Positions 8,508 to 17,999 of a stretch of 64,000 nt of DNA are shown here, one piece after another. The notes beneath the pieces were generated by a model. That model was not told where the DNA came from. It did no database searches and saw only the letters and a program-made list of their open reading frames with translations. Where the stretch lies: assembly GCA_050633885.1 (NCBI GenBank), contig JBOEHK010000006.1, positions 248,001-312,000 on the forward strand, in the 5' to 3' direction. A program made the translations under genes and the position numbers. The stretch is from JAWSVE01 sp050633885. Lineage in GTDB: Bacteria; Pseudomonadota; Gammaproteobacteria; Pseudomonadales; Cellvibrionaceae. The stretch's first letter is position 1; each line of letters begins with the position of its first letter.

Positions 8508-9764
8508 TTACAAAATATTTAATGATTTCAACAGCTGACTATCTGCAAAACCATCGGCAACCGCATTAACACTTTTTTGATATTTACTGATAGATTGTGT
8601 TGTTGCTGGCCCTAAACGGCCATCAATGTCCCCAGGTTCAAAACCCATTTGATCTAAGCGTGTTTGCAACTGAATCACTTGATCTTTTGTCAGCGGGCTA
8701 GCTTCTGGAAATGTTTGATAAAATTCTCCTGCTCCGTTGATACGATCGGCCAAACTGCCGACACTCAATGCGTAAAATTGAGAGCGATTCCATTTCATGA
8801 TGACTTCGAAATTATCGTAGATTAAAAATTTAGGGCCGTCAGAGCCAGAAGGAACTAACAATGCTGCCTCAATATTGAGGTCAGCAACAAGTTGCCCATT
8901 GGTTTTTTTAAGATTCAGTTCTCGCCATTCAGATAATTTTTTAGGGTTTTTAATACCTGATAATGAATAATCAAAACCCGACGGTAGCAAAACTTCCCTA
9001 CCCCAACGTAATTCTTTTTCCCAACCTAAATTATTTAAGTAATTAGCGGCTGAAGTCAGCGCATCTACTTGGCTACCCCACAGATCAATTCGTCCATCGC
9101 CATCACCATCGACACCGTATTGCTTATAGGCTGATGGTAAAAATTGAGTGTGTCCAATCGCCCCCGCCCAAGAGCCTTGCATTTTCTCAACGGGAATTGT
9201 GTGTTCTGCCATAATGTCTAAAGCTGAAAATAATTCGCGTGTAAACAAGCCACTACGTCGAGTATCACACGCTAATGTTGCTAGCGAATCGAGTATTGGC
9301 ATTTTGCCAATGTAGCTTCCAAAGTTACTTTCTAGCCCCCAGAAAGAAACTATGTATTGGGCTGGAACGCCATATTGCTTTGTTAACCCCTGCAAAAAAT
9401 CTTTATTTTCTCTTAATAGTTCCCTTCCGCGACTCACTCGATAGTCAGTCACACGTTTAGAAAAATAATCAGCAAATGTTTGGACAAATTCGGGCTGGCT
9501 GCGATCCAACTCAATGGTTCTTTTTATTTCTTTCACATTACCCAATACATCAACCAACGCTTTTGGCACACCTCTTGATCGAGCTTCCGCCTGAAGGCCT
9601 TGAACACATGCATAAAAAGTCTGAGGATTCTCTTCAGGCTCTAGACCCATGGTATCTTTAGCAGCAACACTGCATGATAAAAATACTATATTGGCCAATG
9701 TAAGCTTTAAAGAAAACGTAGAGCGCAAAAAGGATGTTAATGAATAATCAAAGAAGATCTTCAA
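8508..9764 (-). CDS. MltB-family lytic murein transglycosylase with C-terminal peptidoglycan-binding domain
   Basis: Cleaves the N-acetylmuramyl-N-acetylglucosamine bond of peptidoglycan to give 1,6-anhydromuropeptides, in the periplasm. The 418-residue chain has an N-terminal hydrophobic export segment (about residues 18-35), the SLT_2 catalytic domain (about 48-340) with the catalytic glutamate E145 in FWGLESNFGSYIG, the GAIGHTQFLPSAYK motif and the Ca-site-like DGDGDGRIDLWGS, and a PG_binding_1 repeat at about 355-415 (TRLDQMGFEPGDIDGRLG). C31 within SCS might be a lipid attachment site, but the lipobox is poor. Length and domain order match the MltB-like family with a fused PG-binding module. 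Confidence 0.92.
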   Translation of the reverse strand: MKIFFDYSLTSFLRSTFSLKLTLANIVFLSCSVAAKDTMGLEPEENPQTFYACVQGLQAEARSRGVPKALVDVLGNVKEIKRTIELDRSQPEFVQTFADYFSKRVTDYRVSRGRELLRENKDFLQGLTKQYGVPAQYIVSFWGLESNFGSYIGKMPILDSLATLACDTRRSGLFTRELFSALDIMAEHTIPVEKMQGSWAGAIGHTQFLPSAYKQYGVDGDGDGRIDLWGSQVDALTSAANYLNNLGWEKELRWGREVLLPSGFDYSLSGIKNPKKLSEWRELNLKKTNGQLVADLNIEAALLVPSGSDGPKFLIYDNFEVIMKWNRSQFYALSVGSLADRINGAGEFYQTFPEASPLTKDQVIQLQTRLDQMGFEPGDIDGRLGPATTQSISKYQKSVNAVADGFADSQLLKSLNIL

Positions 9765-9931
9765 GGAATACCGCCAAAATTAATAAAAGAACACTGAGTC
9801 AGAATAATCACAAAAGACGAATGTTACACAAAATAATGTCATAAAACGAAAGAAGCTTCACACTCTGACAAATAATTGCTCATTAAATTCAGCGATTCAC
9901 CTCAGTCACATCTCTCAGAAATCCCGAACAT

Positions 9932-9959
9932 AAAAAAAGCTCCTGCAGGAGCTTTTTTT
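9932..9959. terminator. Strong palindromic terminator
   Basis: Perfect inverted repeat built on AGCTCC-TGCA-GGAGCT, flanked by seven A on the left and seven T on the right, so it can work on both strands. On the minus strand it ends transcription of the 341-residue gene (stop at 10013), before the transglycosylase gene. Confidence 0.88.
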
Positions 9960-10012
9960 ATGTTCAAGCAAATGAAAATAATACTTATTACACTGCTTGC
10001 TAGTGCTAACAA

Positions 10013-11038
10013 TTATTTTTTCGCTTCTTTTTCCTCTTCTCTAGCGCCAGCAAGGATACCGGGTAATGAGTAATTACCTTCATGGCAAGCATATTCAAAT
10101 ATCTTTTCTGGTGAGCGATGCATTGGCATTTCACCCGTCCATTTACTGGTATAAGCCTCTTTATCTTCAACAGTGAATTGATAAAGAATCTCATCAGGAC
10201 CCACACGAGTGAAACGCTCAATGACAGTTGCTGTTGGTGGGATGTATAAACGGTGTCGTGTAGCTGAACGAACGCTTTGATCTTTGTGAAAATTCCTAGT
10301 CTCTACAACCAGTGTACTTCCATCCCAATGACCGATCGAGTCACCTAGCCATTGTGGCATGCTATTAGGGCGATGCTTATCCTTCAAACGAATAATTCGG
10401 GCATCGTGATTCATCTCAACATTAATCACAACATGATCAGGTGATTGAATAATTTGATAATGGTTATTATAAAGAACCGACAACATGGGTGGCCCACCAG
10501 TAGATCCAAAGCCCACTAAACACCTTTCACCCAAAGCACGGACTTCCGGCCCATCAAAACCAATATCACTTCGGCGCACGGCATAACCGTCTACAAACGC
10601 CTTTCTTCCTTCTGCTGTGTAAGGCACCTGCCCATCTTTTGGCTCAATAATGATCGAGGTTCTATATTCACCATTTACTTTGGCAACTTTGGTACCAGGA
10701 TCCATCCAAAACGCGTTGTAACCGCCGACACCGCCCCCACCCGCTTTGGGTGCCGGTGCATTCGGATCCGTTTTTTGAGAATCGCGTTTTTTCATCATCT
10801 CAAAAGGGTTATTTTTTTCTAGTTTTTCGGCTTCTTCATCTGACAAAGCGCGCTGATTGCCAAGAGCCTTAGAACGCTCGAAAGAAGTCATCGTAGCGTT
10901 TGTCCAAATTCCTTGTAAATCTGGGTGGCCAAAGCTTGTTTTGGGTACGACATAATCGGCAGACAATGCAGATGACGACAAAAATACTGTCAACAAACAA
11001 GCCAAAGGTATGGTTTTTTTAACTAAATGGTTCAGCAT
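10013..11038 (-). CDS. Secreted protein of unknown function (DLQGIWTN family)
   Basis: 341 residues with a clear Sec signal peptide (positively charged start, hydrophobic core about 10-24, cleavage likely after LSA near residue 27). The mature N-terminus FGHPDLQGIWTNATMT and the C-terminal IFEYACHEGNYSLPGILAGA mark a family of periplasmic or extracellular proteins that is widespread in Acidobacteria and various Proteobacteria but has no assigned function (recalled, not searched). A glycine/proline linker (PNAPAPKAGGGGVGG) follows the first 60 mature residues. The C-terminus is strongly charged (REEEKEAKK). It is monocistronic, terminated by the palindrome at 9932-9959. Confidence 0.75.
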   Translation of the reverse strand: MLNHLVKKTIPLACLLTVFLSSSALSADYVVPKTSFGHPDLQGIWTNATMTSFERSKALGNQRALSDEEAEKLEKNNPFEMMKKRDSQKTDPNAPAPKAGGGGVGGYNAFWMDPGTKVAKVNGEYRTSIIIEPKDGQVPYTAEGRKAFVDGYAVRRSDIGFDGPEVRALGERCLVGFGSTGGPPMLSVLYNNHYQIIQSPDHVVINVEMNHDARIIRLKDKHRPNSMPQWLGDSIGHWDGSTLVVETRNFHKDQSVRSATRHRLYIPPTATVIERFTRVGPDEILYQFTVEDKEAYTSKWTGEMPMHRSPEKIFEYACHEGNYSLPGILAGAREEEKEAKK

Positions 11039-11299
11039 TAATTCCGCTCCTAAATTCCACTCTTAAGAGTGTAAAACGAGTGACAATGTCTTTAAATCTA
11101 ACTCGACATGTAACTATCAACTATTGTTAACAACTAGTGATTAGTATGACTTATTTTTCTTAAAAACAAGTAACGCGAGGCTAAATGAGTCTGCTAACAG
11201 AAGCAAGTTCAAAGTCCTTCAAGATCGTTAAGAAATGCTTGGGAATGTCTAGATGAAAGACAAAAAAGCCATAGGCTTAAATGACTATTTCAATAGCTG

Positions 11300-11722
11300 T
11301 CACTGGTAATCGGTTATTTTCTTTCGATTGTTTTTTATATTTCCTCTTTTTTTTTTCGAGTCCATTCGGCGCTGTTTTGCGCCTCGGCTAGGTCTAGTTG
11401 CCAAGCGATTTTTTCTCACTTGAGTTCCTTGACGAATAAACTCAACTAGCCGCTCAGTCGCATTCACATAATTCCGTTCTTGACTCCGAGTTTCCTGTGA
11501 CTTAATAACTAAGACACCTTCTTTAGTAACACGCTTATCATTCAAACGAAGAAGCCTTTCTTTCACCCAAGGCGGTAAAGATGACTCATTAATATCAAAA
11601 CGCAGCTGTATTGCAGTAGCCACTTTATTGACATTTTGGCCACCCGCACCCTGCGAGCGAACAGCAGTGACAGAAAATTCTGACTCAGACACGTTGATAC
11701 TGTCGGTAATAGTTAACATCAT
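11300..11722 (-). CDS. arfB: Alternative ribosome-rescue factor B (ICT1/YaeJ family)
   Basis: ArfB enters the A site of ribosomes stalled without a stop codon and hydrolyses peptidyl-tRNA. The 140-residue chain has the GGQ catalytic motif (G27-G28-Q29 in RSQGAGGQNVNK) but none of the codon-reading domains of RF1/RF2, and ends in a highly basic tail (KQRRMDSKKKRGNIKNNRKK) that inserts into the mRNA entry channel. Length equals E. coli YaeJ (140). Two adjacent ATG codons begin the ORF; either could be used. The window thus carries two GGQ proteins, prfB and arfB. Confidence 0.95.
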   Translation of the reverse strand: MMLTITDSINVSESEFSVTAVRSQGAGGQNVNKVATAIQLRFDINESSLPPWVKERLLRLNDKRVTKEGVLVIKSQETRSQERNYVNATERLVEFIRQGTQVRKNRLATRPSRGAKQRRMDSKKKRGNIKNNRKKITDYQ

Positions 11723-11978
11723 TTATCCAGTAGGGAGCGACAAGCTTGACACAAACAGGCTTTCATTCACTTCTTTTATCACAGCTATCATTTTGATTAC
11801 TTTAAGTTTTTAAGTCTACCTTTTAAAAAACTTATCGCTAAGATTCATTAAAAAACTCGTCAAAAATCAGCTTAAACCCCACAATTAACAAACTCGTGCT
11901 AACCTTTAAAGACAACCATCTTAATTTGACTCGTAACAATCTATCTTATTATTGGATCGTCTAGGCGAAATAATACCT

Positions 11979-12581
11979 ATGTTTACCGAACAAGAATTAA
12001 AAATTGTTATCGACACTCTAAAGACACGTAAGGCTTGGCTTTTAAAATCAGCTAGCGAACAAGATGACAATGATAAATCCCAAAAAAATGAAGCGTCTGC
12101 TCAACTCTTAAATGACGCCATAAAAAAAATTCAAACTGTCGGCGCCTCTTCTCCAAACGTCAAAAAAGAAGACAGTGAGCTTAACTTTTCTAAATTGCGT
12201 GTACTCATTGCAGACGACGATGCCGATTCCGTTTCATTATTAAAAGACATTCTTGGTGATATCGGAGTCTCCTCTATAGAGGGGGCAGAGGATGGGATCC
12301 AGGCGTTGAAAAAAATATTTCAAGCTGAAAAGCCTTTTCATCTAGTGCTTTGTGACTGGAATATGCCAGGAAAAAATGGAACCGAGGTACATGACGCACT
12401 AAATGCAGACAAGCGCTTTAAGAATCTCGCTTTTATTATGGTATCTGCAGAGTCAGGAAGTTCAGAAATAAAATCGGCCATACAACAAGGTGTCGATGAT
12501 TTCATCGTAAAACCCATTGATGCCGACATCTTGAAAAAGAAAATCACCAAAGTATTTAATCAACGAGCATCAAAAAAATAA
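11979..12581 (+). CDS. CheY-like single-domain response regulator with N-terminal helical extension
   Basis: 200 residues from the ATG at 11979, chosen because AGGCGA lies upstream; a TTG at 11952 would add nine residues. The N-terminal 65 residues are polar and helical (FTEQELKIVIDTLKTRK). The receiver domain follows from about residue 75: acidic pocket DDD (IADDDADS), phosphoacceptor aspartate in LVLCDWNMPGKNG, switch serine in MVSAES and the conserved lysine in FIVKPID. No output domain is present, so it should act by protein contact. It ends 13 bases from the convergent kinase gene. Its cognate kinase is unknown. Confidence 0.9.
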   Translation: MFTEQELKIVIDTLKTRKAWLLKSASEQDDNDKSQKNEASAQLLNDAIKKIQTVGASSPNVKKEDSELNFSKLRVLIADDDADSVSLLKDILGDIGVSSIEGAEDGIQALKKIFQAEKPFHLVLCDWNMPGKNGTEVHDALNADKRFKNLAFIMVSAESGSSEIKSAIQQGVDDFIVKPIDADILKKKITKVFNQRASKK

Positions 12582-12594
12582 GCTTCTCGCCCTA

Positions 12595-14850
12595 CTAACG
12601 AGCTAAAGGAACACCAACCGTAAATTCAGCACCTGGATTTTTATTGGTCACAGCAATCGAGCCATTCATTGCACCCACCAGCTGAGCAACTAAGGCCAAA
12701 CCAATACCTGTTCCTACTGTTTCTCTAGTTAACTCATCCTCACCACGATAAAACAATTCAAATATTTTCTTTAACTGATTATTTTTAATACCGGCACCAT
12801 GATCTCTTACAGCAATATAGACCATAGTGTCATTACTAGAGACTGAAATAATCAGTGATTTGTTTTCAGCTTTACTTGAAAATTTTATTGCATTATCCAC
12901 AAGGTTAATCACAACTTGCAGTAAGTAGTCTGCATCAATAAGAATTTCCTTATTACTTATTTTTTGATCGACTGCAATCTCAAGGCTAAAACCCGATCGC
13001 GTTACTTGCTCATCTAATTTTGAGCGAACATTATCGACAAATGCACTAACAGACATATTTTTTAACTGAACATCCCATTCACCACGATTCATTTTTGCTA
13101 ATTGCAATACATTACTAATCAATCGAGAAAGCCGTTCACTTTCGTCAAAAATATAATGGTAATATTCTTTCTTTTTATCTTCTGTAGCCCAACCTTCCTT
13201 CAGCAGCTCTCCGTACATGCGTATAGAAGTTAACGGCGTTTTTAATTCATGACTGACGGCTGAAACAAAATCTTGTTGTTGCTGAGCTAAACGTAACTGA
13301 CGAACACCCAACAAATAGATTAACCAAACACCTGAGCTCAGCACCAATGCCATCACTAGAGACGACCACAAAACGACCTTTGCTCCAGGACCCGTCTCTA
13401 ATTCTTTAATCGAAAAGATTAATTGCACCCCACTAAAAGGCGCAATCAAACTCGACTGCAATAATCTTTCGCCCTTTAAACTTTCCGAGTATTCACTGAC
13501 TGCATTGATACTTCTCGTACTCGACTGATTTTTTTCTGAAAGACGACTTGATTCTCTGGCATTCGAAAAGAGTGCTAAAACATTTTTATTGTATGCCACC
13601 ACGAGGTCAGTTTGAGTCGATAACTGAGTAGAATGAAAGGTATAGCCTATGCTTTCCTCAAGAAACACATTGGGATCGAGTAATATTCCTTGAACGAATC
13701 GTTGTTCATTTCTCCATGCTTTTCGATACATCATAAGATGGCCACTATCGAGCAATTCGATAGTAAAAGGGTCTATTTCGCTTTCGAAAACGGTAATGTT
13801 ATCGCCTTCTCTCTCCAGAAAATCTTTATCCGAAAGATTTTGAATCTGTAAACCATTGGGTGCTGGAGCGCTTAAAGTAGATAGCGATGGAGGTGAATGT
13901 AAATCTGAAACTTGCTCTTGATCTTCTATCACAGCCTGTTGGCTTTCACGTTCTGCCATTTCAAAATTAGTTTCCACTCGAGAAGATCTAATTAAATTTT
14001 TATTTTTATTGATGTCGCTCAACTTATCCGACGCTATCGACACTGAATCATCAAAGCTGTCGGCTATTCCCCTTTCCTGACTGGTCTTTTTTTTAACCTC
14101 TGTTGTTATCGTTTTTGTTATCGTTTCATTTTTAAACCGCATATCTTTCGCTAACGGATTTTTATTCTTGACTAGCGTTTCTTCTAAACGAGTATCGATC
14201 GCCAAATCATCAACTTGTTTATACCGGCTTGATAGCTTCTTTTTCTGTTTGAACTCATTGTTTATTCTTTCTTCAAATGTTCTCGCTGCATCATCACTCC
14301 CTCGAGAGCCTGAGTCAGTATCGATCTGTATTTTAGAGGCATCTAGATATTCGCGATTAACACTCTCATTTATGAGTTTATTTTCCACCAACACAGTGAG
14401 GGCATTGTTAAATTGTTGTTCTCGGGAAGAATATTCTAAATCAGTGACTCCATACTCCAACCCCTGCTCTCTTGAATCAGGTAAAAGAGGAGTCGTTAAA
14501 TATCCTCGACTATCTAACTGAAAAAATCCAATAACACCAGGCAACTGCGTCATCGAAGGGAAAGCCGATAATGGTGAGGGTGTAAAATAATTAGACGATT
14601 CATCTCCGGCCAACTTTAAAAACCGATAATCTGTAAATGATCGACTTTCTTCTTCTAATACCCAGCGCTCAATTTTCTCATTAATTCTTTCTGATAACTC
14701 ACTGGCATTATTACGCTGGACATAAAAAGCCTCCCACTTTAATTGTCTGTAACTATAAAAAGACAAAACAATGGCAGGAATCGCGATGGCGATAAAGAAA
14801 AAAACCATTATCCATCGTAATTGTTTAATATTTTTTAACGAAGTTAGCAT
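12595..14850 (-). CDS. Membrane sensor histidine kinase with large low-complexity periplasmic region
   Basis: Sensor kinase of about 751 residues starting at the ATG at 14850 (MLTSLKN), preceded by GACGAGA; an upstream ATG at 14904 would overlap the regulator gene by 16 bases. A transmembrane helix lies at about 13-35 and a second near 505-525. Between them is a roughly 460-residue periplasmic region with a long charged, Lys/Ser/Glu-rich stretch that looks disordered. The cytoplasmic part has HisKA with the phosphoacceptor histidine in AVSHELKTPLTSIR (about residue 533) and HATPase_c with DNAIKFSS, DHGAG and GTGIGLALV. It should phosphorylate the OmpR-type regulator encoded immediately upstream. 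The signal is unknown. Confidence 0.9.
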   Translation of the reverse strand: MLTSLKNIKQLRWIMVFFFIAIAIPAIVLSFYSYRQLKWEAFYVQRNNASELSERINEKIERWVLEEESRSFTDYRFLKLAGDESSNYFTPSPLSAFPSMTQLPGVIGFFQLDSRGYLTTPLLPDSREQGLEYGVTDLEYSSREQQFNNALTVLVENKLINESVNREYLDASKIQIDTDSGSRGSDDAARTFEERINNEFKQKKKLSSRYKQVDDLAIDTRLEETLVKNKNPLAKDMRFKNETITKTITTEVKKKTSQERGIADSFDDSVSIASDKLSDINKNKNLIRSSRVETNFEMAERESQQAVIEDQEQVSDLHSPPSLSTLSAPAPNGLQIQNLSDKDFLEREGDNITVFESEIDPFTIELLDSGHLMMYRKAWRNEQRFVQGILLDPNVFLEESIGYTFHSTQLSTQTDLVVAYNKNVLALFSNARESSRLSEKNQSSTRSINAVSEYSESLKGERLLQSSLIAPFSGVQLIFSIKELETGPGAKVVLWSSLVMALVLSSGVWLIYLLGVRQLRLAQQQQDFVSAVSHELKTPLTSIRMYGELLKEGWATEDKKKEYYHYIFDESERLSRLISNVLQLAKMNRGEWDVQLKNMSVSAFVDNVRSKLDEQVTRSGFSLEIAVDQKISNKEILIDADYLLQVVINLVDNAIKFSSKAENKSLIISVSSNDTMVYIAVRDHGAGIKNNQLKKIFELFYRGEDELTRETVGTGIGLALVAQLVGAMNGSIAVTNKNPGAEFTVGVPLAR

Positions 14851-14888
14851 TAAAAAATCTCGTCTAAATAAATTTTTTATTGAAATGT

Positions 14889-15635
14889 TTACGCATCCGA
14901 ACATACGTCAAGCTTATAACCCGCGCCACGAACCGTGAGCAACACTGCTGGATTCTTTGGATCGTTTTCAATTTTTCTTCGGAGCTTCGCTATATGAATA
15001 TCCACTGTTCTTGTTTCTATCTCCATATCTTCACGATAACCCCACACCTTGCTCAATAGCTCCTCTCTTGGAACAGGTCTATCCGAACAGAGAAATAAAT
15101 ACTCGAGAACGTCCATTTCTCGGCGAGTGAAAGAAACACTATTCTTGTTATTGCCATTACTCACTTTCTCATTGGCCCTATCAACAATACATGCTGATAA
15201 ATTTTGAACGTCAATAATTAAGCCATTAGCTAACATGATCGATGATTCAGCTTTCACAATTTTACGAGATCGTTTGAGAACGGCTTGCACACGCAATACT
15301 AGCTGCGCGACAGAAAAAGGCTTAGCCACATAATCATCAGCACCTAGCCTCAGACCTTGGATGATATCCTCATCGCTGGACTTTGCCGTCAACATGATTA
15401 TGGGTTGATCTCTATCTTGTTCACGTATTTTTCCGCATATTTCAAACCCATCCATGAAGGGCAACATGACATCGAGTAAAATCAAATCATACTTACCTGA
15501 TAAGGCCTCTCTCAATCCGTCTTGACCATTTTCTGCTGTCGACACGTCATAACCATGGTAGACAAAAACATCGACCAAACCCGTTCTAATAGCCACTTCA
15601 TCTTCGACGATAAGTATTTTTGATTTTTTATTCAT
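14889..15635 (-). CDS. OmpR-family response regulator
   Basis: About 248 residues from the ATG at 15635 (MNKKSKILIVEDE); an in-frame TTG at 15653 and ATG at 15641 are alternatives, with AGGG just upstream. The receiver domain has the acidic pair in VEDE, phosphoacceptor aspartate in LILLDVMLPFMDG, threonine in MLTAKSS and lysine in YVAKPFS. The C-terminal winged helix is of the Trans_reg_C type (REMDVLEYLF, RTVDIHIAKLRRKIENDP, VRGAGYKL). First gene of a two-gene operon with the histidine kinase. Direct repeats in the divergent promoter at 15744-15781 are the natural candidate binding site. Confidence 0.93.
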   Translation of the reverse strand: MNKKSKILIVEDEVAIRTGLVDVFVYHGYDVSTAENGQDGLREALSGKYDLILLDVMLPFMDGFEICGKIREQDRDQPIIMLTAKSSDEDIIQGLRLGADDYVAKPFSVAQLVLRVQAVLKRSRKIVKAESSIMLANGLIIDVQNLSACIVDRANEKVSNGNNKNSVSFTRREMDVLEYLFLCSDRPVPREELLSKVWGYREDMEIETRTVDIHIAKLRRKIENDPKNPAVLLTVRGAGYKLDVCSDA

Positions 15636-15743
15636 TATCATACTGCCCTGCAATACTTTCTTTGTAGCAGACCTATCGATTTAAAATATCCATAGCTACA
15701 CGGTCTATCAGGTGGAGGATAGCAATATCTACGATTATTCGCA

Positions 15744-15781
15744 TGTAAACAGTTTGTAAACTTCGAGCCACATTGTTTACA
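15744..15781. promoter_or_regulatory. Candidate OmpR-type operator in the divergent promoter region
   Basis: TGTAAAC occurs at 15744-15750 and again at 15755-15761, an 11-base period typical of tandem half-sites for OmpR/PhoB regulators. A third copy in opposite orientation, GTTTACA, lies at 15775-15781. The cluster sits between the response regulator gene (minus) and the von Willebrand factor A protein gene (plus), suggesting autoregulation and control of the vWA gene. Spacing and repeats are seen; regulator identity is inferred. Confidence 0.55.
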
Positions 15782-15873
15782 ACATCACGCCTAAAAACGC
15801 CCTCAGTCATTTCCTACACTGATTCCAGCTCTTCACTATTTAATAACGTTCATTCATTCAAGAAGGAATCATT

Positions 15874-17175
15874 ATGATTACTAAACGGCTTAACTCATTC
15901 AACAAACTACCTCTCACAATCAATAGCTTCTTAAAAATTGTAGTTAGCGCATTCGTATTGTGCACCACGGCTTTTTCACAATCACTATTAGCACGTGAAA
16001 CGCCGCCATTATTTGATCCAATTTTTACTACACCTGTACTACTTGCTGAGAACAAACCAGAAAATCACCGACATCATAAGCCACAACAACCACATATGCC
16101 TCGACCCCTTGTCGAAGTTGTTTTTGTTCTTGATACGACAGGTAGTATGGGGGGATTAATCCAAACGGCAAAAGAAAAAATTTGGTCAATCGCCTCTTCT
16201 ATGTCCTCCGCCAAACCCGCACCTGATATTAAAATAGGTTTAGTTGCCTACAGAGACCGCGGTGATACTTATGTGACAAAAATTACTCCACTATCCAGTG
16301 ATTTAGATTCTATTTTCGCAGAACTTATGGATTTTAAAGCGCAAGGCGGTGGCGATGGACCTGAGAGTGTCAACCAAGGGCTTTATGATGCAGTGGCTAA
16401 TATTCAATGGAGCGAAAGAAAAAATGCGTACAAAGTTATTTTTTTAGTTGGCGATGCACCACCTCATATGGATTATCAAGACGATGTAAAGTTTCCTGCC
16501 AGTTTAGCAATCGCCAAACAAAAAAATATTATCGTCAATACTATTCAATGTGGAAATGATGCTAAGACATTGTATAAGTGGAAAGAGATTGCTCAACTAG
16601 CACACGGTTCTTATTTTAATGTCGAGCAATCAGGTGGCAGCGTTGTGATGAACACACCTTACGACGATCAATTAGCCAATATTTCACGAAAGTTAGACAG
16701 TACTAAAATTTATTACGGAACAGCAGAGGACAAAATAAAACATAGAGAAAAAAGTGCGGCTAAAGAAAAGTTATATAGCTCAGCCAGCCCTGCAGCACTT
16801 GCACGACGCGCTGAATTCAATTCATCTGACAGCGGCAAGAAAAATGCTTACGGAAAGCAAGAGTTATTAGCCGAGATGGAGTCAGATGAAGTTTCGTTAG
16901 ACGAGATCAAAGTAGAATTACTACCAGAGCCTATGCAAGCAATGAGCAAAAAAGAAAGGAAGCTATATGTTGCCGAAAAATCGAAACAACGTACTGCGCT
17001 AGAAAAAGAAATGGAAGCCATTAAAGAAAAACGTGCTGGCTATATTAAAGATAAAATCGAAGATATGGATGATGACGCCAGAAAAAATTCTCTCGAAGAA
17101 AAAATATATTCAGTTGTCAAAGAACAAGGGGCAAAAGTAGGTATTGATTACAGCGAGGAATCTGCTAAGTTTTAA
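15874..17175 (+). CDS. Secreted von Willebrand factor A domain protein
   Basis: 433 residues. An N-terminal hydrophobic stretch (about 17-38, ending SLLA) acts as signal peptide or anchor; a His/Pro-rich linker (HRHHKPQQPHMP) leads to a vWA domain from about residue 80 to 285. The MIDAS metal site D-x-T-G-S is at 87-91 (VLDTTGSMGG), with YRDRGD and the late VGDAPPHMD supplying further ligands. The C-terminal third is highly charged, Lys/Glu-rich and probably coiled coil (KSKQRTALEKEMEAIKEKR). A ribosome binding site AAGGAA precedes the ATG. It diverges from the two-component operon and is a likely regulatory target of it. The ligand is unknown. Confidence 0.88.
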   Translation: MITKRLNSFNKLPLTINSFLKIVVSAFVLCTTAFSQSLLARETPPLFDPIFTTPVLLAENKPENHRHHKPQQPHMPRPLVEVVFVLDTTGSMGGLIQTAKEKIWSIASSMSSAKPAPDIKIGLVAYRDRGDTYVTKITPLSSDLDSIFAELMDFKAQGGGDGPESVNQGLYDAVANIQWSERKNAYKVIFLVGDAPPHMDYQDDVKFPASLAIAKQKNIIVNTIQCGNDAKTLYKWKEIAQLAHGSYFNVEQSGGSVVMNTPYDDQLANISRKLDSTKIYYGTAEDKIKHREKSAAKEKLYSSASPAALARRAEFNSSDSGKKNAYGKQELLAEMESDEVSLDEIKVELLPEPMQAMSKKERKLYVAEKSKQRTALEKEMEAIKEKRAGYIKDKIEDMDDDARKNSLEEKIYSVVKEQGAKVGIDYSEESAKF

Positions 17176-17196
17176 TCAATATCTTATATCAGAATC

Positions 17197-17228
17197 AAAA
17201 AAACCAGCAATGTTTTTGCTGGCTTTTT
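17197..17228 (+). terminator. Terminator after the vWA gene
   Basis: A run, CCAGCAA, 5-base loop, TTGCTGG, then a T run. Lies 21 bases after the vWA stop codon; the A and T flanks mean it may also stop leftward transcription from leuCD. Confidence 0.85.
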
Positions 17229-17294
17229 TGTAAAAAAATTTTACTATTAATTTTATATATGACCAAACCTACACATGACTCGACCTACGTATAG

Positions 17295-17933
17295 CTAAGC
17301 AAATAACCATGGTGCTTCTGATTCACGCTTGGTTTCATAGGCTTTAATGTCATCTGCATGCTGAAGCGTCAAACCAATATCATCCAACCCATTCAACAAA
17401 CAATGCTTACGAAAAGCATCGACTTCAAAATGAAATTTATCGCCTTTTGGTGTAAGAATTGTTTGCGCTTCAAGATCAACGGTTAACTTATAGCCTTCTT
17501 TTTTATACATCTCAGAAAACAACTGATCAACTTGCCCTTCCGACAATTCGATGGGTAATAAGCCGTTTTTAAAGCAGTTATTGTAAAAAATATCGGCATA
17601 GCTTGGTGCTATCACACATCGAAAACCATAATCATCCAATGCCCAGGGCGCATGCTCTCGACTAGAACCACAACCAAAGTTTTTTCGGGCTACTAAAATT
17701 TCTGCGCCCTGATAGCGATTTTCGTTTAAAGGAAAATCAGGATTCAAAGGACGATGGGAATTATCTTGGTCTGGTTGACCCTCATCTAAATAACGTAGTC
17801 CATCAAACAAATTCGGGCCGAAGCCAGAACGCTTAATCGATTTTAAAAACTGTTTCGGAATAATTAGATCCGTATCTACATTAGCGCGATCCATTGGCGC
17901 TGCCAAACCTGTCATTGTTGTAAATTTTTTCAT
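17295..17933 (-). CDS. leuD: 3-isopropylmalate dehydratase small subunit
   Basis: LeuD forms the swivel domain of isopropylmalate isomerase, pairing with LeuC to convert 2- to 3-isopropylmalate in leucine synthesis. The 212-residue chain shows the family markers RANVDTDLIIPKQFLKS near the start and the substrate loop NFGCGSSREHAPWAL. Length is normal for the bacterial small subunit. It lies 66 bases downstream of leuC on the same strand, forming a leuCD operon. leuB, which often follows in related bacteria, is not next door; instead the vWA gene converges. Confidence 0.97.
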   Translation of the reverse strand: MKKFTTMTGLAAPMDRANVDTDLIIPKQFLKSIKRSGFGPNLFDGLRYLDEGQPDQDNSHRPLNPDFPLNENRYQGAEILVARKNFGCGSSREHAPWALDDYGFRCVIAPSYADIFYNNCFKNGLLPIELSEGQVDQLFSEMYKKEGYKLTVDLEAQTILTPKGDKFHFEVDAFRKHCLLNGLDDIGLTLQHADDIKAYETKRESEAPWLFA

Positions 17934-17999
17934 GAGAATTCCTATTAAAATTCTTTTTTGTAGAATGTTGAATTGAAGAGAAGAAATGCTAAAGAAAGA

